DNA of 64,000 bases from Agrilactobacillus fermenti (GTDB taxonomy: Bacteria > Bacillota > Bacilli > Lactobacillales > Lactobacillaceae). The stretch's first letter is position 1; each line of letters starts with the position of its first letter. A program made the position numbers and the translations under genes. Shown here piece after piece: positions 28,839-37,742 of this stretch. The stretch covers positions 1-64,000 of the forward strand of contig NZ_JACGCJ010000003.1 of the NCBI RefSeq assembly GCF_021030645.1, in the 5' to 3' direction. The notes under the pieces were generated by a model. It had not been told where the DNA came from and made no database searches. It worked only from the letters and a program-made list of their open reading frames with translations.

Positions 28839-30143
28839 ATGAAACTAGGTTGGAAAAAAATTGCAGTTGTGGCCATGGCAACTGTAGCAACGACTTTATT
28901 AGCAGCATGTAGCGGTGGTAGTAGCTCTGGTTCCAGTAATGATAATGGCAAAACAACGATTTCGATTTTACAAGGGAAAGTCGAAGTTAATAAGCAATTG
29001 AAACAAATTGCCAAAGAATATGAGAAGTCACATCCTAACGTTAAAATCACCGTCTCCTCAATTGGTGGGGGTACAGATTATAATCCCGTGTTGAAGACAC
29101 GAATTTCTTCCGGAAATGCGCCAACGATTTTTAGTTTGGCTGGCCCAGCAGATGCCAAACAATTCTCAGCACAAGCAGCTGATCTGTCGAATACAAAGAT
29201 TGCTAAAGCAGCTTTAGCGGGCACAACTTCCGCAGTCAAACGTAATGGCCAAACACTTGGGGTACCATTCAATATTGAAGGTTACGGTTTTGTGATCAAT
29301 AAGACAGTTTTCCAAAAAGCTGGGATTGATCCAAACAGTATTAAAACTTATGCAGATCTACAAAATGCCGTACAAACCTTAGATAGTAAGAAATCTGAAT
29401 TAGGCATTAAAGGTGTCTTTGCTTTACCTGGCAAGGAAAGTTGGGTTTTGTCTGACCACTTAGCCAACTTATATCTGGGTCAAGAATTTAATGGCAATGC
29501 CAAAAAAATGTATGATTCCAAGAGTATGAAATTTACGGCGAATGAAGAAATGAAACAAATGATCGATTTGCAAAAACAATATTCGATTAAACCAGTGATG
29601 CAGATGGATTATTCACAACAAGTCAACCAGTACTTCTCTCAAGGTAAAGCAGCTATGATTCAACAAGGGGACTGGATCTATCCAACGGTCGAACAGATCG
29701 ATAAGAACTTTGCGCAAAATGAAATTTCCATGATCCCTATTCCAGTTAAGGGTGAAGAAGGTAAATTACCAGTGGGCACTTCGCTATACTGGGCTGTCAA
29801 TAAGAAGAAATCTAATAAAGAACAAAAAGCTGCAGAAGACTTTTTAGCTTGGCTCTATACTTCTGATGCCGGCAAGAAAGATGTCGTTAATAAATTGCAC
29901 TTTGTTCCAGCTTACAAGGGCTATGATAACTTCAAGATGGCTGATCCATTATCACAAGTTGTCTTTGATTATTCCCAAAAGAAACAGACGACTGGTTGGG
30001 TCTTTCCTGCATATACCGGCACGTCATGGGATCCAAATACGTTACAACCAAACTTACAACGTTATTTAGCTGGTAAACAGAGCTGGAATAAGACAGTTAA
30101 GAACGCCGTTGACGGCTGGAAACAACAGCAAAGCACAAAATAA
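28839..30143 (+). CDS. malE: Maltose/maltodextrin-binding lipoprotein
   Basis: 434 residues. N-terminal signal ending in lipobox LLAAC with lipidated Cys24, then a Ser/Gly linker and a family 1 solute-binding domain of MalE type. It would be anchored outside the membrane and deliver maltodextrins to the MalFG channel. GGGAGG precedes the ATG. First gene of the transporter block; a palindromic operator and cre-like site lie upstream. Sugar specificity is inferred from the neighbouring maltose enzymes. Confidence 0.88.
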   Translation: MKLGWKKIAVVAMATVATTLLAACSGGSSSGSSNDNGKTTISILQGKVEVNKQLKQIAKEYEKSHPNVKITVSSIGGGTDYNPVLKTRISSGNAPTIFSLAGPADAKQFSAQAADLSNTKIAKAALAGTTSAVKRNGQTLGVPFNIEGYGFVINKTVFQKAGIDPNSIKTYADLQNAVQTLDSKKSELGIKGVFALPGKESWVLSDHLANLYLGQEFNGNAKKMYDSKSMKFTANEEMKQMIDLQKQYSIKPVMQMDYSQQVNQYFSQGKAAMIQQGDWIYPTVEQIDKNFAQNEISMIPIPVKGEEGKLPVGTSLYWAVNKKKSNKEQKAAEDFLAWLYTSDAGKKDVVNKLHFVPAYKGYDNFKMADPLSQVVFDYSQKKQTTGWVFPAYTGTSWDPNTLQPNLQRYLAGKQSWNKTVKNAVDGWKQQQSTK

Positions 30144-30190
30144 TCATAACTTAACTTAACTCTGGATTTATCTCTAAGAGGGGGATAATG

Positions 30191-31030
30191 ATGAAAAATC
30201 GTAGTTTATCATTTTGGCTTTTTGTCATGCCAACCCTCGTTGCCTTACTATTAGTTGTGTTTATTCCAGCTATTATGGGAATTTTCTATTCTTTCACGAA
30301 CTGGGATGGGTTAACTTACACAACGATATTAGGATTTAAAAATTACATGGCGATCTTCCACGACAGCGGCTTCTTAGCCGCCTTGTGGTTTACAGTGAAA
30401 TTTGTGGTCGTCACCGTAATTTTACTCAACGTGATTGGCTTGTCATTAGCATTACTTGTGACCCGTAAATTTAAGGGCAATAATTTATTAAGAACGATCT
30501 TTTTCATGCCTAATTTGATTGGTGGGTTGATTCTTGGTTTCATCTGGCAATTTATTTTTACTCAAGTCTTTGATGCCATCGGTTTATCCGGTTGGCTGAC
30601 CAACCAAACAACTGGTTTTTGGGGCTTAGTAATTGTCACGATTTGGCAGATGAGTGGCTATATTATGATCATCTACATTGCCTATTTGCAAAATATTCCC
30701 ACTGAAGTTATTGAAGCCGCTGAAATTGATGGGGCTTCTGCTTGGCAGCGGTTCTGGAATATTACTTTTCCAATGATTGCGCCAGCATTTACCGTCAGCA
30801 TGTTCTTGACATTATCCAATGGGTTTAAACTTTACGATCCCAACTTGTCTTTGACGAATGGGGGACCCTATAAGTCGACGGAAATGTTAGCCATGAATAT
30901 TGTCAATACGGCCTATTCTGAAAATGATTTTGCTAAGGCCGAAGCTAAGGCATTGATCTTCTTCATCATTGTCGGGGCGATATCCTTGGTTCAGGTCTAC
31001 TACAATCGCAAACGGGAGGTTGACTTATAA
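30191..31030 (+). CDS. malF: Maltodextrin ABC transporter permease, MalF type
   Basis: 279 residues, about six helices; EAA loop EVIEAAEIDGASAWQRFWNI binds the ATPase. The ATG at 30191 is preferred (GAGGGG 6 bases upstream); the ATG at 30188 is only 3 bases from that site. Lacks the long periplasmic loop of enterobacterial MalF, as in Gram-positive relatives. Overlaps the next permease gene by one base. Confidence 0.88.
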   Translation: MKNRSLSFWLFVMPTLVALLLVVFIPAIMGIFYSFTNWDGLTYTTILGFKNYMAIFHDSGFLAALWFTVKFVVVTVILLNVIGLSLALLVTRKFKGNNLLRTIFFMPNLIGGLILGFIWQFIFTQVFDAIGLSGWLTNQTTGFWGLVIVTIWQMSGYIMIIYIAYLQNIPTEVIEAAEIDGASAWQRFWNITFPMIAPAFTVSMFLTLSNGFKLYDPNLSLTNGGPYKSTEMLAMNIVNTAYSENDFAKAEAKALIFFIIVGAISLVQVYYNRKREVDL

Positions 31031-31833
31031 TGAAAAAATTTTTAACACTACTTGTCGGCCTTCTATTAGGCTTGTTGTGGATCTTTCCATTTTATTTAAT
31101 TTTGACGAACTCATTTAAAACACCAAAAGGCATCTTTGCTTCTGTGTTGGGCTTGCCGCATCCGGCCACCGGCGCTAACTACCAGGATTCATTTAAAGCT
31201 TTAGATTTTATGCGTTCTTTGGGTAATTCATTGATCATTACGGTCGTAGGGGTCATTTTGATTATTATTTTTTCATCAATGGCAGCCTTTGCCCTACAAC
31301 GAAATAAAAGTAAATTATCTGGTGGCATCTTGATGTTATTCGTGTCAGCCATGTTGATTCCCTTCCAAACTGTCATGATTCCTTTAACAGCTAACTTTGG
31401 CCGCGTACACATGTTAAATATGTGGGGTCTGATCATCATGTACCTTGGCTTTCAATCTAGTCTGTCGATTTTCTTGTACCAAGGCACGATTGCCTCTATT
31501 CCTGTTTCAATGGATGAATCAGCTGAACTAGAAGGTGCCAATAAATTTCAGACTTTCTTCAAAATTATTTTTCCCATGTTAACACCAATTACGACCACTG
31601 TTGGTATTTTGAATATTATTGCCATTTGGAATGACTATCTGTTGCCGTCACTTGTCTTACCGCAGCACCAGTACACCATTCCATTGCAGATGTTCTTCTT
31701 CTTTGGTCAATACACCAAACAATGGCATTTAGCCCTAGCCGGACTAGCACTCTCTATCCTGCCAGTCATTATCTTTTACGCCTTCGCACAACGTTATATT
31801 ATCAAAGGCGTCACCGACGGCGCAGTCAAATAG
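31030..31833 (+). CDS. malG: Maltodextrin ABC transporter permease, MalG type
   Basis: 267 residues, six helices, EAA loop SMDESAELEGANKFQTFFKI. Partner of the MalF-type protein. The stop is followed by a structured repeat element before the yesL-like gene. Confidence 0.88.
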   Translation: MKKFLTLLVGLLLGLLWIFPFYLILTNSFKTPKGIFASVLGLPHPATGANYQDSFKALDFMRSLGNSLIITVVGVILIIIFSSMAAFALQRNKSKLSGGILMLFVSAMLIPFQTVMIPLTANFGRVHMLNMWGLIIMYLGFQSSLSIFLYQGTIASIPVSMDESAELEGANKFQTFFKIIFPMLTPITTTVGILNIIAIWNDYLLPSLVLPQHQYTIPLQMFFFFGQYTKQWHLALAGLALSILPVIIFYAFAQRYIIKGVTDGAVK

Positions 31834-31848
31834 CAGAGCAGAGCGTGA

Positions 31849-31955
31849 GCAACACCGGTTAGCTTCAGAGCACTAACAAGAATCACGCTGAATGGCGATT
31901 GCCATTCAAGAGATTCGTAGTTAGGTGACGAAGCTGGTGTTGCGAACGCGTTTAA
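31849..31955 (+). repeat. Structured intergenic repeat, copy 1
   Basis: Nested stems: GCAACACC (31849-31856) with GGTGTTGC (31936-31943); AGCTTC (31861-31866) with GAAGCT (31930-31935), leaving a four-base 5' bulge; CTAAC (31873-31877) with GTTAG (31920-31924); GAATC with GATTC; GAATGGC (31890-31896) with GCCATTC (31901-31907). The tail GAACGCGTTTAA (31944-31955) is shared with copy 2. A 13-base piece, CGCGTTTAAGCAA, occurs here (31947) and again at 31998. Lies between malG and the yesL-like gene. Confidence 0.8.
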
Positions 31956-32035
31956 GCAAAAGCTGCTTGCATTAGGCAACAAGTTTGGCTGGGCGAGCGC
32001 GTTTAAGCAAGCCAAAATTCAAGGAGGTCTTTCCC

Positions 32036-32671
32036 GTGCTTAATTTACAATCTAAATTTGGGCAACGATTATTAGCTATCGGTAATTGGCTGACGGCATT
32101 GGTCTCCATTAACTTGGTTTGGTTTGCGGTAACGCTGCCATTTTGGATTTTGTTAGTCTTTTGGCTAGCTTTACCCAGTGGGCCAGTTGCTTTAGTTACA
32201 CTGATGCTTGTTTTACTCAGTGCCATGAACTTTTTGATGCCTGCGAGTCAGGGTGTTTTTGCAAGTGTCATACACTGGCAAGCAATGGATCACAATACCT
32301 ATTTTAAAGAGACTTGGCAGAGTTTTTTACGATCGCTGAAGCAGTGGCGTTTCAATCTGATTGCCGCATTAGTCGGGACACTATGGGTCCAATTCTTCAA
32401 AATCGCTAAAGATCAGGTCTTTTTATCCGCTGCCTTAATTGCGGGAGCAATCCTGTTGTTGATGGTTTGGCTCGATCTAGTGTTGGCCGCTCAATATGAT
32501 GTTGCACCGTTACATCTTTGGTTGAAACAGCCATTGCGGTTTTTCTTAGTGACCGTCATTATGATTTTGTTACTGGGGGTCAATATAGAACTTCGGGTAA
32601 TTTTTCTGCTGTTGCTATGCAGTATGTCACTGTCAGCCTTTTGTGCCAACAAGTTGATCAAAGTTGATTAG
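32036..32671 (+). CDS. YesL-like DUF624 membrane protein
   Basis: 211 residues, four to five helices. The start FGQRLLAIGNWLTALVSINL resembles the YesL/DUF624 family, which usually sits beside carbohydrate ABC transporters and has no assigned reaction. GTG at 32036 follows AAGGAGG by 8 bases; the frame is open upstream through the repeat element but that part is not coding. It is bracketed by two copies of a structured repeat, unlike any other gene here. Confidence 0.78.
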   Translation: MLNLQSKFGQRLLAIGNWLTALVSINLVWFAVTLPFWILLVFWLALPSGPVALVTLMLVLLSAMNFLMPASQGVFASVIHWQAMDHNTYFKETWQSFLRSLKQWRFNLIAALVGTLWVQFFKIAKDQVFLSAALIAGAILLLMVWLDLVLAAQYDVAPLHLWLKQPLRFFLVTVIMILLLGVNIELRVIFLLLLCSMSLSAFCANKLIKVD

Positions 32672-32685
32672 GGCTAATATGAGAG

Positions 32686-32839
32686 TGAGACAAAAGGCGG
32701 TCAGTGGCCGAGCACTAACAAGAATCACGATAAATGGTGAGCTTTTCCATTTGAGTGAGTCGTTGTTAGGTGAGGACATTGCCTTTTGGAACACGTTTAA
32801 TTGACAGGTAGCTGAAAACAAACTGTTAGTTTTGTCTCA
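32686..32839 (+). repeat. Structured intergenic repeat, copy 2
   Basis: Bounded by a perfect 10-base inverted repeat, TGAGACAAAA (32686-32695) and TTTTGTCTCA (32830-32839). Inside: AAAAGG/CCTTTT, CAGTGGCC (32702-32709) with GGACATTG (32774-32781), again with a four-base 5' bulge between these stems; CTAACAA (32715-32721) with TTGTTAG (32763-32769); TCAC/GTGA; AAATGG (32732-32737) with CCATTT (32747-32752). Tail GAACACGTTTAA at 32789-32800. Same architecture as copy 1 with changed stem bases. Confidence 0.8.
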
Positions 32840-32867
32840 GCGGCTTATATGACGAGGAGCGTTTAAT

Positions 32868-33971
32868 ATGCAGATTCAATTAGAACACGTTTATAAAAGA
32901 TATCCTGGCAATGATCAGGATTCTGTAACTGATTTCAATTTAGATATGGCTGACAATGAGTTTGTTGTGTTTGTTGGACCATCCGGCTGTGGAAAATCAA
33001 CCACATTACGGATGATTGCCGGTTTGGAGGACATTACCAAGGGTGATCTAAAGATGGATGGCAAAGTCATGAACAAAGTCCATCCTAAAGATCGCAATAT
33101 CGCGATGGTTTTTCAAAATTATGCGTTGTACCCCCAAATGACTGTGTTTGATAATATGGCCTTTGGGCTAAAAATTCGTAAGATGGCTAAACCGGAGATT
33201 AAAAAACGCGTCGATGAGGCGGCTGAAATTTTAGGCTTAACAGATTACTTGCAACGTAAACCTGGCGCTTTATCCGGGGGACAACGGCAACGGGTGGCTT
33301 TAGGCCGTGCAATCGTACGTGATGCCAGTCTGTTCTTGTTAGACGAGCCGCTTTCTAACTTGGACGCCAAACTTCGGGTTCAAATGCGGACAGAAATTGC
33401 CCAACTGCACCAACGTTTGGGAACTAATATGATCTATGTGACCCATGATCAAGTTGAAGCGATGACGATGGCTGACCGCATTGTAATCATGAATGACGGT
33501 AAGATCCAACAAGTTGGGACGCCTGATGAATTATACAATAAGCCAGTCAATAAATTCGTTGCTGGCTTCATGGGCTCCCCATCCATGAACTTCTTTGAAG
33601 CCAGATTGCATGATGGCATCGTTAGTAACGGGAAAGGCTTGACCGTGGCGGTACCTGAAGGTTGGCTAAAAACCTTGGTGGCTCAAGGTTATAATGACAA
33701 AGAATTGGTCGTAGGTATTCGCCCAGAAGATATTCATACGGAAGAAGTAGCACTTGAAGCCATGCAAGATGCCGTTGTGAACGCGCGGGTAGAAGTTTCT
33801 GAATTCTTAGGTACGGATTCTATGTTGTATTCCAAGACTGGCGAAACCGAATTTGTCGCTCAAGTGAATGCACGTGATTACCATAAACCTGGTGAAAATG
33901 TTCAGATGGCTTTTGAAATGAGTAAAGCGCATTTCTTTGATAAAGATACAGAAGCTGTTATTACAGCTTAA
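32868..33971 (+). CDS. msmK: Sugar ABC transporter ATPase, MsmK/MalK type
   Basis: 367 residues. Walker A GPSGCGKST at 37-45, signature LSGGQRQRVALGRA, Walker B LFLLDEPLSNLD, and a C-terminal TOBE regulatory domain (PEDIHTEEV onward). Energises the MalEFG importer and possibly others. GAGGAG precedes the ATG. Next to maltose phosphorylase. Confidence 0.9.
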   Translation: MQIQLEHVYKRYPGNDQDSVTDFNLDMADNEFVVFVGPSGCGKSTTLRMIAGLEDITKGDLKMDGKVMNKVHPKDRNIAMVFQNYALYPQMTVFDNMAFGLKIRKMAKPEIKKRVDEAAEILGLTDYLQRKPGALSGGQRQRVALGRAIVRDASLFLLDEPLSNLDAKLRVQMRTEIAQLHQRLGTNMIYVTHDQVEAMTMADRIVIMNDGKIQQVGTPDELYNKPVNKFVAGFMGSPSMNFFEARLHDGIVSNGKGLTVAVPEGWLKTLVAQGYNDKELVVGIRPEDIHTEEVALEAMQDAVVNARVEVSEFLGTDSMLYSKTGETEFVAQVNARDYHKPGENVQMAFEMSKAHFFDKDTEAVITA

Positions 33972-34000
33972 ACAAGCAATGATGAAAGGAGGGGTATGAA

Positions 34001-36268
34001 ATGCAAAGAATCTTTGATATTGATCCTTGGCACATTAGAACCAGTCAGTTTGATCCAGCGCAACGCCGATTACAAGAATCCATGACGAGCTTAGGGAACG
34101 GCTATATGGGCATGCGCGGTTTTTTCGAAGAACAATATAGCGGGGACAGTTTACCAGGTATTTATATCGGTGGCATCTGGTATCCAGACAAAACCCGGGT
34201 TGGCTGGTGGAAAAATGGCTATCCTGAATACTTCGGAAAGGTGATCAATGCCGTTAATTTTATCAAAGTTGAAATTTTGGTGAACGGCGAACCCTTAGAT
34301 TTAGCTAAGGATACGATTACTGATTTTCAATTAGATTTGGATATGCGCCAAGGGCTATTGACGCGACGCTTCACTTTGATCCGTAACGATGTGAAATTAG
34401 CTTTTCAATTTGAAAGGTTTTTAAGTATTGCGACTAAAGAATTGGCGGCACAGCGTATTCAAGTGACTAATTTGAGCCAAGCGGCTGTTCATTTAGAGAT
34501 CAATTCAGTACTGGATGCAGATGTATCAAATGAAGATGCGAACTATGGCACGCACTTTTGGACTGTTCAAGAATTACAAGCTCAAGCTACCCAAGGTTAT
34601 TTGCAAACCGAGACCATTCCGAATGATTTTGGCACACCACAATTTGTGCTGGGGGTCTTAATGGCAAATGATTGTCAAGGTTTAGCCCCTCAAACTGGGA
34701 CAGATAATGGTGTATCTGTAAGCAATCGTTTTGTTGGTGAGCTCGCTAGTCAAGGTCAGGCGACATTAGTTAAAAAGACGATCGTCACGACTTCACGAGA
34801 TTATACGCGAGAGCAGTTGAAAACTCGAGCCGCAGAACTTTTGAAGACAGTAGCCAGTCAGAGTTTTGCGGCGCTATTGGCCGCTTCAGCTGAGCAGTGG
34901 GCGCAACGTTGGGCTAAGTCAGATGTGCAGATCAGCGGAGATGACGCTGCGCAACAAGGCATTCGTTTTAATCTATTTCAGCTGTTTGCTACCTATTATG
35001 GTGAAGATGCGCGGTTGAATATCGGTCCCAAAGGCTTTACTGGTGAAAAATACGGTGGTGCAACATACTGGGATACAGAAGGATTTGCTTTACCAGTTTA
35101 CTTGGGCATTGCGGATCCTAGTGTCGCTCGCCACCTGTTACAATACCGATATGACCAACTATCAGGTGCTTTTCATAATGCCAAACAGCAAGGATTAAAG
35201 GGTGCACTATATCCAATGGTGACTTTCAATGGCATTGAAAATCATAATGAATGGGAGATCACTTTTGAGGAGATCCACCGTAACGGGACGATTGCTTATG
35301 CAATCTATAATTACACCAAATATACTGGTGATGAAACTTACCTTAAGGCAAAAGGTGTTGATGTCTTAGTGGCTATTTCCCGTTTTTGGGCCGATCGGGT
35401 ACATTATTCCAAACGGCGCGGAAAATATGTGATTCATGGTGTGACCGGGCCAAATGAGTATGAGAATAATGTCAATAACAATTGGTATACCAACTTCTTA
35501 GCCCAATGGACATTAAAATATACCTTGGCGCAGTTACCGAAAGTATCGGCTGAGAAGCAAACAGAATTGGCAGTTAGTGAAACGGAACAAGCACATTGGC
35601 GGGATATTGTTGATCGCATGTATTTGGGCGTGGATACTGAGACTGGCGTGTTCATTCAAAATGATGATTTCTTTGATAAAGATCTTCAACCAGTATCTAC
35701 CATTCCGCGGGAACAGCGCCCAATCAATCAGCACTGGTCTTGGGATAAAATACTGCGGTCACCGTACATTAAACAAGCTGACGTGCTCCAAGGAATTTGG
35801 TATTTTATTGATGATTTTGATACTGAAACGAAGCGCAAAAATTTTGATTTCTATGAACCATTAACGGTCCATGAATCTAGTTTGTCACCGTCCGTTCATG
35901 CTATTTTAGCTGCTGATCTCCACGATGAAGCCAAAGCTGTAGAGATGTATGCTCGCACTGCGCGCTTGGATCTAGATAATTATAATAATGATACGGATGA
36001 CGGCCTGCATATTACCAGTATGACTGGCAGTTGGCTTGCCATTGTTCAAGGTTTTGCAGGCATGCGTGTCCGTCAGGGGCAATTACACTTTGCACCATTT
36101 TTACCGCAACAATGGACGGGCTATGAATTTCGAATTTTATTCCGTGGCCGTTTGATTCAAGTATCAGTGACTAAAACTGGCAGTCAGTTAACGTTACTCC
36201 AGGGCGAACCAATTACCGTAGATTTAGCTGGTAAACCAATGAAATTAATCGCTAAGGAGGCTGACTAA
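34001..36268 (+). CDS. mapA: Maltose phosphorylase (GH65)
   Basis: 755 residues, close to the known Lactobacillus enzyme. Converts maltose and phosphate to glucose and beta-glucose-1-phosphate. The catalytic acid is Glu486 in HGVTGPNEYENN; the preceding NEWEITFEEIHRNGT block is family-typical. AAAGGAGGGG precedes the ATG. The last base overlaps pgmB, so the phosphorylase and mutase are coupled. Kojibiose or trehalose phosphorylase is a less likely alternative given the maltose genes around it. Confidence 0.9.
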   Translation: MQRIFDIDPWHIRTSQFDPAQRRLQESMTSLGNGYMGMRGFFEEQYSGDSLPGIYIGGIWYPDKTRVGWWKNGYPEYFGKVINAVNFIKVEILVNGEPLDLAKDTITDFQLDLDMRQGLLTRRFTLIRNDVKLAFQFERFLSIATKELAAQRIQVTNLSQAAVHLEINSVLDADVSNEDANYGTHFWTVQELQAQATQGYLQTETIPNDFGTPQFVLGVLMANDCQGLAPQTGTDNGVSVSNRFVGELASQGQATLVKKTIVTTSRDYTREQLKTRAAELLKTVASQSFAALLAASAEQWAQRWAKSDVQISGDDAAQQGIRFNLFQLFATYYGEDARLNIGPKGFTGEKYGGATYWDTEGFALPVYLGIADPSVARHLLQYRYDQLSGAFHNAKQQGLKGALYPMVTFNGIENHNEWEITFEEIHRNGTIAYAIYNYTKYTGDETYLKAKGVDVLVAISRFWADRVHYSKRRGKYVIHGVTGPNEYENNVNNNWYTNFLAQWTLKYTLAQLPKVSAEKQTELAVSETEQAHWRDIVDRMYLGVDTETGVFIQNDDFFDKDLQPVSTIPREQRPINQHWSWDKILRSPYIKQADVLQGIWYFIDDFDTETKRKNFDFYEPLTVHESSLSPSVHAILAADLHDEAKAVEMYARTARLDLDNYNNDTDDGLHITSMTGSWLAIVQGFAGMRVRQGQLHFAPFLPQQWTGYEFRILFRGRLIQVSVTKTGSQLTLLQGEPITVDLAGKPMKLIAKEAD

Positions 36269-36948
36269 TGGCTGACTTCAAAACAATTAAAGGTTTTGCA
36301 TTTGATTTAGACGGGGTAATCACAGATACTGCTCGATTCCATGCCCAGGCGTGGCATAAGACGGCTGATGCGGTCGGCACACCTTGGTCTGAGACTTTGG
36401 CTAATGGTTTGCGCGGCGTTAGTCGAATGGACTCACTAGAGCTTATTTTACGTACCGGTGGTCACGAACAAGATTACACGCAGGCGCAAAAAGAAGCGTT
36501 GGCACAACAGAAAAATGATAATTACCAGGCGCTGATCCAACAATTGACGCCCGCTGATATTTTACCGGGCATACTTCAATTTTTAGATGAATTGCAACAG
36601 GCGCACTATTTATTGTCGATTGCTTCTGCTTCTAAGAATGCGCCCTTTATCTTAGATAAATTAGGTATAGCGGATCGCTTTGACGGTATTGTGGATCCCA
36701 ATACGCTGCATCAAGGTAAACCAGACCCTGAAATATTTATTCGTGCTGCCGAAATCATTCATTTACCGCCAACGCAAGTGATCGGTATTGAAGATGCTAT
36801 TGCTGGTATTGCTGCTATCAATGCTGCCGGTGAAGTTTCAGTTGGCATTGGGGACCCGCAAGTATTATCAGCAGCCAATATTAATTTCAAAGATACCCAA
36901 GCATTGACGCTAAAGCACATTCAGCAAAGCGTATATTTTCAATCATAA
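36268..36948 (+). CDS. pgmB: Beta-phosphoglucomutase
   Basis: 226 residues, HAD superfamily. Nucleophile Asp13 and acid/base Asp15 in FDLDGVITD, the cap with WHKTADAVG, SIASASKNAP and GIEDAIAGI. Converts beta-glucose-1-phosphate to glucose-6-phosphate. Overlaps mapA by one base and ends the maltose cluster at a strong terminator. Confidence 0.94.
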   Translation: MADFKTIKGFAFDLDGVITDTARFHAQAWHKTADAVGTPWSETLANGLRGVSRMDSLELILRTGGHEQDYTQAQKEALAQQKNDNYQALIQQLTPADILPGILQFLDELQQAHYLLSIASASKNAPFILDKLGIADRFDGIVDPNTLHQGKPDPEIFIRAAEIIHLPPTQVIGIEDAIAGIAAINAAGEVSVGIGDPQVLSAANINFKDTQALTLKHIQQSVYFQS

Positions 36949-36955
36949 TTAAAAG

Positions 36956-37000
36956 CTGCTCACTAACTTGATTCGTGTCAAGGTAGTGAGTAGTTTTTTT
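36956..37000. terminator. Strong terminator between the maltose cluster and the immunity island
   Basis: A 16-bp stem with one mismatch and one G-T pair (36956-36971 with 36978-36993), six-base loop, then seven T on the plus strand. On the minus strand the stem is followed by TTTTAATT, so it may also end the immunity genes. Confidence 0.9.
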
Positions 37001-37004
37001 ATGA

Positions 37005-37742
37005 TTATTTTCTGAGAATGGATACACAAGAAAAAAGTAAAATAAAAAAGATAATTAGAGGAGACACGAGGTATAAAAAGCCCAAAAAGATATGTTCATT
37101 GAAAAGCACGATTAAATCAAAGTAACTGATTGAAATAAGGCGGCTTCCCCACGTAAATGGAAAAAATGGCCAAATATCGTTGCCTAATGCTGTAAGACCA
37201 ATAATAGCAGTTAGTAATGAGGTGGCTAATCCAAAGAAAAACATTGTAATAAAACGACATAAAATACTTAAGAAGAAGCATAGAACAAACCAAGTCATAA
37301 AAGCACACCAAATTAATGTAAAACTGTAACTAAAACCACTGACATAAAAAGCTATTGGCACATTAAAAGCGATTTTAAGTAATATGATCGTGAGACTGAT
37401 ATTGAATAAGAATGAACCACTAATGGTTAAAAATGAAAAAGCAAATTTTGCCGATAATAGGAGATAATAATGTCGGTTTAAACCTAAAATATTGTTAAAT
37501 TGATTTGCATCTTGTTCAATTTGGCTTAATAAAGCTAAGGTAAAACTAAGCATAAATGGGAGTAGAAAGTTTATAACTGCAAAATAATTAAAGCAAAAAT
37601 GGTTTATGGAGACCTTTTGCTGTGATAAAAAAAGGTAACTAAAAATGAATAAATTGAATAAAATTGGTGCACTGAATAGCATTAATTTAAAAACTGATCT
37701 TTTGGTTTTAAGCCATTCTGCACTAAGTAATGAACATATCAT
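37005..37742 (-). CDS. Lantibiotic immunity ABC permease, LanG type
   Basis: 245 residues, six predicted helices, no signal peptide. Similar in size and layout to MutG/NisG/SpaG: a hydrophilic start ICSLLSAEWLKTKRSV, then paired helices. In LanFEG systems it expels lantibiotics from the membrane outer face. Starts directly after the LanE-like stop. Base use is very AT-rich compared with the maltose genes. Confidence 0.75.
   Translation of the reverse strand: MICSLLSAEWLKTKRSVFKLMLFSAPILFNLFIFSYLFLSQQKVSINHFCFNYFAVINFLLPFMLSFTLALLSQIEQDANQFNNILGLNRHYYLLLSAKFAFSFLTISGSFLFNISLTIILLKIAFNVPIAFYVSGFSYSFTLIWCAFMTWFVLCFFLSILCRFITMFFFGLATSLLTAIIGLTALGNDIWPFFPFTWGSRLISISYFDLIVLFNEHIFLGFLYLVSPLIIFFILLFSCVSILRK

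Noticed and set aside
31947-32010. 13-base direct repeat CGCGTTTAAGCAA at 31947 and 31998 as a possible attachment or iteron site
   Set aside because: Only two copies, next to the structured repeat tail; more likely a local duplication of that tail.
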